Shown here one piece after another: positions 1 through 5,084 of a DNA stretch of 7,808 bases. The DNA is taken from NCBI GenBank assembly GCA_007135435.1, contig SLIW01000449.1, forward strand, positions 1 through 7,808. Reading direction: 5' to 3'. A program made the translations under genes and the position numbers. The notes beneath the pieces were generated by a model. It did not search any database, had not been told where the DNA came from, and saw nothing but the letters and a program-made list of their open reading frames with translations. Numbering within the stretch: the first letter of the stretch is position 1; the number at the start of each line of letters is the position of its first letter. The stretch is from Natronomonas sp. (GTDB lineage Archaea; Halobacteriota; Halobacteria; Halobacteriales; Haloarculaceae).

Positions 1-3
1 GAG

Positions 4-606
4 ATGGAGATCCGGCGGACCCGTGAGCGCGAGGATCGTCGACAGTCGAGCCGACGGGAGGCGCTGTGCCGGAAGATGACGGCGGCGAAGCACTGTGGAC
101 GCTCGAGCGAGCCGGATCCCCGTGCACGGTTGGACATCGAGACTCGGCGGGAGGTCAACGAGCAGGCGAGCCGACTGGTACAGAAGTGCCGCGGCGGGCT
201 CGGGTTCGGAGCCATCGAGAAGGAGCTGGCGGGGCGGGTCGCCCGTGGACAGTCGATGCGGAACGCGGTCCTGGAGATGGCCGAGAACCTGCAGGTGGCC
301 TCAGGGACGCTCGTCGCCCTGGGGAAGCTCGAGGCGGCGGGTGGGAGGTACGTGGACGTCGAGGGCACAGTGCAGACGCTGTGGGAGCCGTCGTCGCCGA
401 AGATCCAGCAGGTCGGGTTGCTAGAGGACGAGACGGGCAAGACGAAGTTCACGAGCTGGGTCAAGTCGGGAGCGCCGATCGTTGCGGAGGGTGAACGGGT
501 GCGCATCCGGGAGGCGGCCCGGAACTGGTATCGCGGGCGCTGTTCGATCGCGCTCGTCGGGCGGACGATGGTCACCTTCCCCGAGCGGGACGCCTGGTGG
601 GAGTGA
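4..606 (+). CDS. RPA-like OB-fold single-stranded DNA-binding protein
   Basis: Probably binds single-stranded DNA in the cytoplasm. Residues about 117-193 read as a replication-protein-A-type OB fold: the YVDVEGTV opening strand, the LWEPSSPKIQQVGLLED segment, KTKFTSW, GERVRIREAARNWYRGRCS and a final FPERDAWWE. This pattern is typical of short haloarchaeal RPA-like proteins annotated as DNA-binding or replication factor A homologues. Residues 45-115 are helical and include GLGFGAIEKEL and GQSMRNAVLEM, an N-terminal region I associate with the same family. The frame is open to the left edge, so the start is uncertain: ATG 4 gives an Arg-rich first 24 residues, and ATG 76 (MTAAKH) is an equally credible start. 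No promoter can be seen inside the window. An oligo-T run follows 22 nt after the stop. The family call is firm; the biological role (replication, repair or element maintenance) is inferred. Confidence 0.8.
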   Translation: MEIRRTREREDRRQSSRREALCRKMTAAKHCGRSSEPDPRARLDIETRREVNEQASRLVQKCRGGLGFGAIEKELAGRVARGQSMRNAVLEMAENLQVASGTLVALGKLEAAGGRYVDVEGTVQTLWEPSSPKIQQVGLLEDETGKTKFTSWVKSGAPIVAEGERVRIREAARNWYRGRCSIALVGRTMVTFPERDAWWE

Positions 607-627
607 GCGCAGTAGGCGGTCGGATTC

Positions 628-634
628 TTTTTTT
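628..634 (+). terminator. Oligo-T terminator after the OB-fold gene
   Basis: Seven consecutive T residues (wider context ATTCTTTTTTTG) lie 21 nt past the stop codon of the OB-fold gene. Archaeal RNA polymerase terminates at U-tracts without needing a hairpin, so this is a plausible intrinsic terminator. The hairpin repeat starts directly after it. Confidence 0.5.
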
Positions 635-717
635 GTGGCCACCACCCACCAGCCGCCGCCCCACCCACCGCTCCGTGCTCGCGAGCGGAGCTCGCTGCGC
701 GCGCAGCCACGACCTCG
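635..717 (+). repeat. Hairpin-centred dispersed repeat, copy A
   Basis: This copy shares its flanks with copy B at 6093-6169: a C/A-rich left arm (CCCACCAGCC, then CCCACCCACCGCTCC) and a right arm CAGCCACGACCTCG. Between the arms lie palindromes: GCTCCG (670-675) pairs with CGGAGC (686-691), and CTGCGC (695-700) with GCGCAG (701-706). The interior sequence differs from copy B although both are self-complementary. It sits just after the oligo-T terminator, in a non-coding gap. Confidence 0.7.
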
Positions 718-790
718 GGGTGGGAGGTTCACTCGAAATCTGCAGATCGGTTGTGGAGAGCTGCTCGTCGCGGCGCGGTTCATTGGTGTG

Positions 791-797
791 TTTTTTG
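791..797 (+). promoter_or_regulatory. T-rich box for the winged-helix gene
   Basis: TTTTTTG is centred about 27 nt before ATG 821, the spacing expected for a leaderless haloarchaeal transcript. It resembles the T-rich boxes before 3536 and 5085 more than a canonical TTTATA. Used mainly to support the start choice. Confidence 0.35.
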
Positions 798-820
798 CGG
801 ATGGGACCGTAGCACTCCAC

Positions 821-1252
821 ATGCATCCGGACGCCTCTGCAGGCCCCGGACACACAGGGGAGGGGAATGGCGAGACGTTCGATACGTGGACGGCACTCCA
901 GCGGTCGACCGACAGACAGCGGGCGAACCTCATCGCCGATATCGTCGGGCATCCGCGAGGCGCCCCCAGCGTGAAGGAACTCGACTACATGAACCCGAGC
1001 CTCGAATCGGACGCGATCCGTCGACATCTCTCCATCTTGCAGGACGTCGGCGTGGTCGAAGAGCTCGTCATCGAACCCGGTGAACGCGTCCGCGGCTACC
1101 CCTACAAGTTCTATCGACTGACCGACGAGGCGCGGACGCTCTTCGACCAGAACGACCTCTTCCCGGAAGACGCGTGGCGGCGCCAGTACGAACGGGTCCA
1201 GAAGACGGGCGAGATCACGGAACTCGAGGAGATGCCACGGCCGAAGCCATAG
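821..1252 (+). CDS. Winged-helix (ArsR-like) transcriptional regulator
   Basis: A 143-aa haloarchaeal winged helix-turn-helix protein, probably a DNA-binding regulator. Residues about 30-110 form the domain: helices in DRQRANLIADIVGHPRG and SVKELDYMNP, a recognition-type helix in SDAIRRHLSILQDVGVVEEL, and a wing around ERVRGYPYKFYRLTDEARTLFD. The first 20 residues are low-complexity and the tail (LEEMPRPKP) is short. No metal-binding Cys/His cluster or effector domain is visible, so no ligand can be proposed. The frame stays open upstream to about 482, but ATG 821 fits better: it lies 27 nt after a T-rich box, the upstream stretch overlaps the preceding gene and runs through the hairpin repeat, and homology-like sequence begins only after 821. 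The gene stands alone and converges with the toxin-antitoxin pair, 31 nt away. Confidence 0.8.
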   Translation: MHPDASAGPGHTGEGNGETFDTWTALQRSTDRQRANLIADIVGHPRGAPSVKELDYMNPSLESDAIRRHLSILQDVGVVEELVIEPGERVRGYPYKFYRLTDEARTLFDQNDLFPEDAWRRQYERVQKTGEITELEEMPRPKP

Positions 1253-1283
1253 CCGGGTGACGACGGCCGCCCTGGCGAGTCCG

Positions 1284-1481
1284 TCATCGTGGGCGGTCGT
1301 CGCGTCGGGTCACGATGAGACGGTTCGACCGACGAGCGTACTCTTGAACCGTTTCGTCTGGGGATCCGGTCCCCAGCGCTTCGACTTCGACGATTCGCTC
1401 AACGTCATGACCTGCATAGCGGAGTTTCGTCGCCAACTCCCCTTCCAGATCTTCGTCGCGCAACAACTGAAGCTGCATCAC
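1284..1481 (-). pseudogene. Truncated DUF5615 PIN-like toxin
   Basis: The 65-aa product starts like DUF5615 (COG4634), the PIN-like nuclease toxin family: LLRDEDLEGELATKLRYAGHDV, then VEALGTGSPDETVQEYARRSNRLIVT. Members usually run to about 110-120 aa and continue with a T-x-D-x-D-F acidic motif and a C-terminal half. Here the motif is TRRDDRPR followed by a stop, so the second acidic cluster is altered and the rest is missing. I see no clean continuation in another frame before the neighbouring regulator's stop, 31 nt away. It starts at GTG 1481 or ATG 1478; the latter shares one base with the stop of the upstream antitoxin gene (TGATG), a translational-coupling arrangement typical of toxin-antitoxin operons. 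It is likely an inactivated toxin, though a short active variant is not excluded. Confidence 0.65.
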
Positions 1482-1789
1482 TCGACTGCTTCGCCACGGT
1501 CCTCCGGACCGGTCGCAACGTTCGGATCGTCTTTCGCGTCCTCATGTCGCAGTTCTCGACGAGCCTGTATCTCGGCCATCTCCTCCGGGTTCTCGTGATA
1601 GTAGGCGAGCGCCCGATAAACGGCAGCCACGTCCAGGTCGTACCGATTCGCTACCGTTTGCGGATCAAGACCACGACCCACGACCTGTTCGTGGATATAG
1701 AAGACACTCAGCCGCCGACCCTCGATCCGTGGATCACCACTGAGGACATCCGGTGTGGAGACGATTCGTTCTGAATCGCGATTTGCCAT
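1478..1789 (-). CDS. DUF433 antitoxin-like protein
   Basis: A 103-aa protein of the DUF433 (COG2442) family, predicted antitoxin partner of DUF5615 nucleases. The domain covers residues about 9-75: IVSTPDVLSGDPRIEGRRLS, then VFYIHEQVVGRGLDPQTVA, then the HTH-like NRYDLDVAAVYRALAYYHEN ending PEEM. The tail (residues 76-103) is charged and probably the toxin-contacting part. Family members bind DNA through the small helical domain, so autorepression is likely. The start MANRDSERI is chosen because ATG 1789 lies about 25 nt behind a TATA-like ATACC box; the longer open frame upstream to 2008 runs through the mobile-element-like region. The gene overlaps the toxin start. The antitoxin looks intact although its toxin looks broken, as would be expected if it is retained after toxin loss. 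Confidence 0.8.
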   Translation of the reverse strand: MANRDSERIVSTPDVLSGDPRIEGRRLSVFYIHEQVVGRGLDPQTVANRYDLDVAAVYRALAYYHENPEEMAEIQARRELRHEDAKDDPNVATGPEDRGEAVE

Positions 1790-1810
1790 CAAGGTATAGT
1801 ATGTCGACAA

Positions 1811-1818
1811 GGTATTTG
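1811..1818 (-). promoter_or_regulatory. TATA-like box of the toxin-antitoxin operon
   Basis: On the minus strand, CAAATACC lies centred about 25 nt before ATG 1789, the spacing of a leaderless archaeal promoter. A second A/T-rich stretch (TACTATACC) lies immediately before the ATG. Confidence 0.45.
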
Positions 1819-1880
1819 TGTGTCCGGGAGCCCGAGATAGTGGGAGATGGCCCCGAACTGCTCTATCTTTCTTCGAGGAG

Positions 1881-2240
1881 ATAATCCCGCCGCTTACGGC
1901 GGGCGTGAATCCGACGACTCCTCTACGAACACGTATTGATGGTAACACGGATATTTCAGGATTCTCGGTGCGTAGTATGACGTACACCGAGGCGTTCACA
2001 CCGCCCACTCAAATGCGCAATATCGGGATTCCGAGGCCCAAAACGTTCGAGAAATCCTCTCGAACCGCTGTGGTGGCTCGGTACGAGATAACTCTGAGTC
2101 CCCCTGCCGGAGATAGGAGTAACGGCGGTGTGGCCCCGCCATCGACCCGTCATGCCGACGAGTCGTCAACCAGCATATATCCCAAACCAGCGGTGGGCTG
2201 CCGTGGGAAGCCTCGCCGTTTACGGCGAGGAGGAGGTCAC
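1881..2240 (+). mobile_element. Possible emptied IS200/IS605-type element with omega-RNA-like end
   Basis: This gene-free stretch is bounded by two similar hairpins: CCCGCCG-CTTA-CGGCGGG (1886-1903) and CCTCGCCG-TTTA-CGGCGAGG (2211-2230). The right one sits in the context CCGTGGGAAGCCTCGCCG followed by AGGAGGTCAC, which I recognise as resembling the right end of haloarchaeal TnpB (IS1341-type) elements, where the omega RNA ends. A third strong hairpin, GTTCGAGA-AATCC-TCTCGAAC, lies at 2045-2065. No reading frame inside resembles TnpA or TnpB, so this would be an internally deleted, MITE-like derivative or a solo end. The boundaries are approximate. The match is from memory and cannot be confirmed here; a degraded insertion of another type is the alternative. 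Confidence 0.4.
2045..2065 (+). other. Perfect 8-bp hairpin inside the mobile-like region
   Basis: GTTCGAGA and TCTCGAAC are exact reverse complements around a 5-nt loop (AATCC). It could be part of a folded RNA scaffold leading to the right-end hairpin at 2211-2230. Confidence 0.5.
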
Positions 2241-2351
2241 GCCACGTACGTTTTCAACGAATTCTAGGAGGGCGATTGCCCGAACTCCCTTTTCGGACGG
2301 TCGAAAATCTACTCCTACGCCGACCGAAGAAGCGCTCCGGGACGTTCGACA

Positions 2352-2362
2352 ATAGGTTTATA
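2352..2362 (+). promoter_or_regulatory. TATA box of the 34-aa microprotein gene
   Basis: The context CGACAATAGGTTTATACC contains a near-canonical haloarchaeal TATA box (TTTATA, 2357-2362) with a purine-rich BRE-like stretch before it. Its centre is 27 nt before ATG 2387, so the transcript would begin at the start codon. It is the best-formed promoter in the window. Confidence 0.65.
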
Positions 2363-2386
2363 CCTCACGAAGGGCATCTTTCCACT

Positions 2387-2491
2387 ATGAGCCTCGAAGA
2401 GACAGTTGACTACCTCGCTGAGGAACTCGACCTTGAGCGGAGTGAACACGTCCGTGAGGTTGGGCAGTCGGTCGCTGTGCTTCGCGACTGA
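2387..2491 (+). CDS. Leaderless 34-aa microprotein, function unknown
   Basis: A 34-residue acidic protein beginning MSLEETVDYLAEELDLE and ending VAVLRD. It is predicted almost wholly helical, with hydrophobic residues spaced as in an amphipathic helix. It is too short for most gene finders, but a strong TATA box lies 27 nt before the ATG and no longer frame contradicts this start. Its TGA directly abuts the reversed stop of the Doc/Fic-like gene (TGATCA at 2489-2494), so the two genes converge with no gap. I do not recognise the family. It could be a complete microprotein or the N-terminal stub of a longer gene cut where the Doc/Fic-like gene begins. Confidence 0.5.
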   Translation: MSLEETVDYLAEELDLERSEHVREVGQSVAVLRD

Positions 2492-3379
2492 TCAGAACAT
2501 ATCTCTGAAGTCCCGTTCGACGAGCCCAGACTCTAGGTAGTCGATGAACTCCTGTTTCGTCGGCCCCGGTTCATCGAGGAGCTCCCTCCGATTTGCACGC
2601 TCGATAACTGCGTGAGCAAAATCCGTACAGTGTTCTTCGTGCAGTTTCGCGTACGTTGATAGGGCTTCACGCCAGTGCATATCCAGATCAAACGTGGCGA
2701 GACGAATACGGATGCCATCCTTGCGTTCTACAAGGTCGACTTCTAACTCTTCGAGTCGCTTGAATCGGATGTTATTTCGACGGACAGTGATGATCCGCTT
2801 GGAATCGACGATGTAGGGGTCGACCCATTCCCTCCAGGTATCGTCGTCGATGTGGGTCCGTGGCATCTCAAAACCCGGCTCTACACTTTCGATGCAGAAT
2901 TGGAACATTGCGATGGCGGTTCGATGGTTGGCATTCGGGAGGGAATGTCGCAGTATTAAATTCGACATCACCTCGCCAGCGACTTCGGGAAGCAAGGTTC
3001 CCCAAGAGACGTGGTTGAGTGCTTCCTGAATCTTCAGTGGTTCGAACTCCTTGTAGAGCCGGAACTCGTCCTCCGCTCGAACATGGACCGCGGCTTCGAG
3101 CAATTCTACTAATCGGAACGCGACAACTTGCCCACTGCGGGGCAGTTCGGTAATTCGTTCTCGCAACCATTCTCTGTCGAAGTCGACGTCCTCCGCCGAC
3201 TCGATCTCCGAATCACCTTCGTAGAGCACGTAAACGGGAGTATCAAATGGATAGCCGATTATCTTCGTCCGCTCATCTGATTCCTTCTGTGTAGAACGTA
3301 CCTCTGCGAGAGCAGTTGAGCTAAACTTGAGGGAGAAATTATCGGCTTGCGGATGGTGATAGAAGACCAGACGTGCCAT
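2492..3379 (-). CDS. Doc/Fic-like protein with a variant catalytic motif
   Basis: A 295-aa protein. Residues 145-155 read HSLPNANHRTA and align position by position with the Fic motif HPFx(D/E)GNGR, and best with the Doc version HIFNDANKRTA. Fic enzymes transfer AMP or other phosphate-containing groups to proteins; Doc phosphorylates elongation factor Tu. Here the acidic residue at motif position 5 is Asn149, and Gly/Lys of the anion-binding loop is His152, so activity may be altered. The preceding helices (VVAFRLVELLEAAVHV, SWGTLLPEVAGEVMSNLIL) suit the Fic fold. Residues 1-80 and 185-295 match nothing I recognise; no signal peptide or membrane segment is seen. No antitoxin gene precedes it, so inhibition might be built in. 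ATG 3379 follows a TATA-like box by about 27 nt. GC looks lower than in the flanking genes, suggesting transfer. Confidence 0.6.
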   Translation of the reverse strand: MARLVFYHHPQADNFSLKFSSTALAEVRSTQKESDERTKIIGYPFDTPVYVLYEGDSEIESAEDVDFDREWLRERITELPRSGQVVAFRLVELLEAAVHVRAEDEFRLYKEFEPLKIQEALNHVSWGTLLPEVAGEVMSNLILRHSLPNANHRTAIAMFQFCIESVEPGFEMPRTHIDDDTWREWVDPYIVDSKRIITVRRNNIRFKRLEELEVDLVERKDGIRIRLATFDLDMHWREALSTYAKLHEEHCTDFAHAVIERANRRELLDEPGPTKQEFIDYLESGLVERDFRDMF

Positions 3380-3399
3380 CTCGACGGGTATTCGTCGAG
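3380..3399 (-). promoter_or_regulatory. Perfect inverted repeat between TATA box and ATG (candidate operator)
   Basis: CTCGACG (3380-3386) and CGTCGAG (3393-3399) are exact reverse complements with a 6-bp spacer, ending directly at the start codon of the Doc/Fic-like gene. The transcript is predicted to begin at the ATG, so this would be a DNA site, covering the region between TATA box and transcription start as many archaeal repressors do. Confidence 0.5.
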
Positions 3400-3403
3400 G
3401 ACG

Positions 3404-3409
3404 AGTAAA
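3404..3409 (-). promoter_or_regulatory. TATA-like box of the Doc/Fic-like gene
   Basis: On the minus strand GATTTACTC places TTTACT about 27 nt before ATG 3379, consistent with a leaderless transcript. Confidence 0.45.
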
Positions 3410-3480
3410 TCAAGTCCGATTTGGTTGCCTGAAAACGAGGGAATCGATGCTACAGACCGGACGGGCCGATCGACTGCAAG

Positions 3481-3535
3481 GTTTTTGGGCCCCTGACGGG
3501 CGAGGGGCGCACGGAGGTGTCCCTCGTGATTCGAC
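3481..3535 (+). promoter_or_regulatory. Shared TGACGGGC-hairpin leader, copy 1 (before the DUF932-like gene)
   Basis: The order is: T-rich box GTTTTTG (3481-3487); hairpin with stem GCCCCT (3489-3494) and AGGGGC (3503-3508) around GACGGGCG; then a leader with GGAGGTG (3513-3519) and CCTCGTGATTCGAC up to ATG 3536. The same arrangement precedes the TFB and SWIM genes. GGAGGTG matches a Shine-Dalgarno sequence but lies 16 nt from the ATG, farther than usual. If the T-rich box is the TATA box, transcription starts near 3509, just after the hairpin; if it starts upstream, the hairpin is in the mRNA. Confidence 0.65.
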
Positions 3536-4693
3536 ATGAAGGCACCAGAGACAGCGACAGTGTTCGCAGGCGTCGACGGACGAACAGAGCGAGAACTCCC
3601 CGAGTGGTACTCGGCGGGGACGGACACAGATGAGATCGTCTCCTTCGCGGAGGCGGTTCGAAATCTCCCCCGAGCGAGCGAGACGCGGATCGCCTACGAG
3701 AACCCCTACACGGGCGAGTGGGTCGAGACGGACCGCTACAACGCGGTCGTCGAGCCGAATCGGCTGATCGCTCAGGCAGGTGGCAACCCGGACGAGGATC
3801 CCCTCTTCTCGGTCCCGTCGGACTCCTACACCATCATCAATCCGACCGACGTGTACGGACCGCTCGAGAACGTCCTCCGGGAGGAGACGTACGAAGGGAC
3901 GCCGCTCGCCGAACTTGTCTTCGGCGAGATCAGGCAGTACCGCGGCGGCGGCGAGATCCACATGGACCTGATGTTCGACGGCCTCTCGGTGACCCTCCCG
4001 GATCGGAACGACCCGATCACGATGGGCGTGACCTCGGGCTACGACTTCTTCGGCAGTAACGCGGTCTACATCGAGGGGTTCGCCCAGGACGGGTACTGCG
4101 AGAACTCGATCCGGTCACTGACGGATCGACAGGTCGTCAAGCACGTCGGCGACATCGACGGCTTCGGGCCGTGGTGGGAGTCCGTACTCGCCCAGCTCGA
4201 ACTCGTCGCCGACGACCTCTTCGGGTTCATCACCGACGCACAGGAGATCACGGTCGACTTCTCGGACGTGCCGTTCGACCTCGAGGAGTTCTACACGCTT
4301 CTGGACATCCCAGAGTACCTCGCCCAGCAGGCCGCGAATGACGCCCGGGCGAACGCACCGGATCCGTTCGCGATCGACATGTGGACGCTGCACTCCGGGG
4401 CGACCCACGCCCTGACGCACTTCTTCCGTGGGAAGGAGGGTGGCGCCCTCGACGCCTACGTCCGGACGGCCAACGACATCCTGTTCAACCCGCAGGGAAC
4501 GTTGGAACAGGTCGAGCGGGCGTACGAGGAGCAGGTGGATACGGAGACCGGCGAAGACGGCCAGACGGGCCTGGAGAGCCAGCTCGCACTGGCACAGATC
4601 GAGCGGGTGAGCGAGGACGTCCGCGAGAAGGCGGCGACGTTCGAGGAACGCGAGGAGGCACTCCGCGAACGGTTCGCGCAGGCGGCAGAGTGA
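3536..4693 (+). CDS. DUF932-like plasmid/phage-type protein
   Basis: A 385-aa acidic cytoplasmic protein. Residues about 90-215 resemble DUF932, a family common on plasmids and phages whose function is not established: FSVPSDSYTIINPTDVYGPL, then GEIRQYRGGGEIHMDLMF, TMGVTSGYDFFGSNAVYIEG, and the Cys-x-Asn plus His cluster in DGYCENSIRSL (Cys188, Asn190) and VVKHVGD. The N-terminal 85 residues (VFAGVDGRTERELPEWYSAG, then a V-E-x-x-x-Y-N-A-V-V-E-P segment) and the middle helical part are not assigned. Residues 345-385 are a Glu/Arg-rich stretch likely to form a coiled coil, suggesting self-association or a partner. ATG 3536 is fixed by the shared leader, whose last bases precede it as in the TFB gene. 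No own promoter separates it from the zinc-finger ORF 28 nt downstream. DUF932 membership is a pattern judgement. Confidence 0.65.
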   Translation: MKAPETATVFAGVDGRTERELPEWYSAGTDTDEIVSFAEAVRNLPRASETRIAYENPYTGEWVETDRYNAVVEPNRLIAQAGGNPDEDPLFSVPSDSYTIINPTDVYGPLENVLREETYEGTPLAELVFGEIRQYRGGGEIHMDLMFDGLSVTLPDRNDPITMGVTSGYDFFGSNAVYIEGFAQDGYCENSIRSLTDRQVVKHVGDIDGFGPWWESVLAQLELVADDLFGFITDAQEITVDFSDVPFDLEEFYTLLDIPEYLAQQAANDARANAPDPFAIDMWTLHSGATHALTHFFRGKEGGALDAYVRTANDILFNPQGTLEQVERAYEEQVDTETGEDGQTGLESQLALAQIERVSEDVREKAATFEEREEALRERFAQAAE

Positions 4694-4721
4694 GTCGGAG
4701 TATGCCCATTTCGAGCGTTCG

Positions 4722-4859
4722 ATGACCTCCGAAGAAGCACCTGCGAGGCGATGCCCGATCTGTGACGGACGAATATCAAGCGTCTCGATGATCGGCCCAT
4801 CGACGGCCTACATCTCACCCTGTGGGCATCGGGTCCCTCCGATCCCCATCAGGAAGTAG
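4722..4859 (+). CDS. 45-aa zinc-finger microprotein (CPxC...CGH)
   Basis: A 45-aa ORF starting MTSEEAPARRCPICDGRISS and ending in PIPIRK. The Cys11-x2-Cys14 pair and the Cys34-Gly-His36 group (in AYISPCGHRV) could hold one zinc ion. This layout, with an ISxVSMxGPSTA-like middle, matches a class of very short haloarchaeal zinc-finger proteins, most with no assigned function. The ORF begins 28 nt after the DUF932-like stop with no promoter of its own visible, so it is probably the second gene of that operon. It is below the length cut-off of most gene finders. What it binds is unknown; protein partners or nucleic acid are both possible. Confidence 0.6.
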   Translation: MTSEEAPARRCPICDGRISSVSMIGPSTAYISPCGHRVPPIPIRK

Positions 4860-5028
4860 CTCGTGCGATCGCGGCTCGATGAATCGCCAATGAACCGCTT
4901 CGGGGCGACAACGTCGATTACTTCGGCACCGTCGATCCTCGGATCGATGCTGGCGTTCTCGATGACGTCCCTCGGTGCTCCGCAATTCGCGGTTCCACCC
5001 TGTAGTATCACGAGCGATCAGCAGCCGT

Positions 5029-5084
5029 GTTTGTGGGCCCCTGACGGGCGAGGGGCGCTGGAAGGCGTGCCTCGTGATTTCGCA
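5029..5084 (+). promoter_or_regulatory. Shared TGACGGGC-hairpin leader, copy 2 (before TFB)
   Basis: GTTTGTG (5029-5035), then stem GCCCCT (5037-5042) and AGGGGC (5051-5056) around GACGGGCG, then a 28-nt leader containing GCCTCGTGATTTCGCA up to ATG 5085. The hairpin is identical to copy 1 and the leader is clearly homologous, although the T-rich box and the sequence farther upstream have diverged. Confidence 0.65.

Noticed and set aside
482..820. Upstream extension of the winged-helix gene
   Set aside because: Arg-rich, overlaps the OB-fold gene and runs through the terminator and hairpin repeat; ATG 821 has a promoter-like box.
1297..1340. Alternative-frame AHDDGLA as a possible continuation of the DUF5615 toxin
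   Set aside because: It is a short chance-like match and no further family sequence follows before the neighbouring gene.
1818..2267. Plus-strand open frame across the mobile-like region
   Set aside because: It runs through all three hairpins, has no coding bias and resembles no TnpA or TnpB sequence.
4808..5011. Minus-strand frame between the zinc microprotein and TFB
   Set aside because: The reading (IDPRIDGAEVIDVVAPKRFI) is somewhat protein-like, but it overlaps the microprotein gene and has no promoter or family match; kept only as a possible relic.
4863..5084. N-terminal extension of TFB to 4863
   Set aside because: It lacks TFB-like sequence and would translate through the shared hairpin leader; ATG 5085 gives the normal N-terminus.
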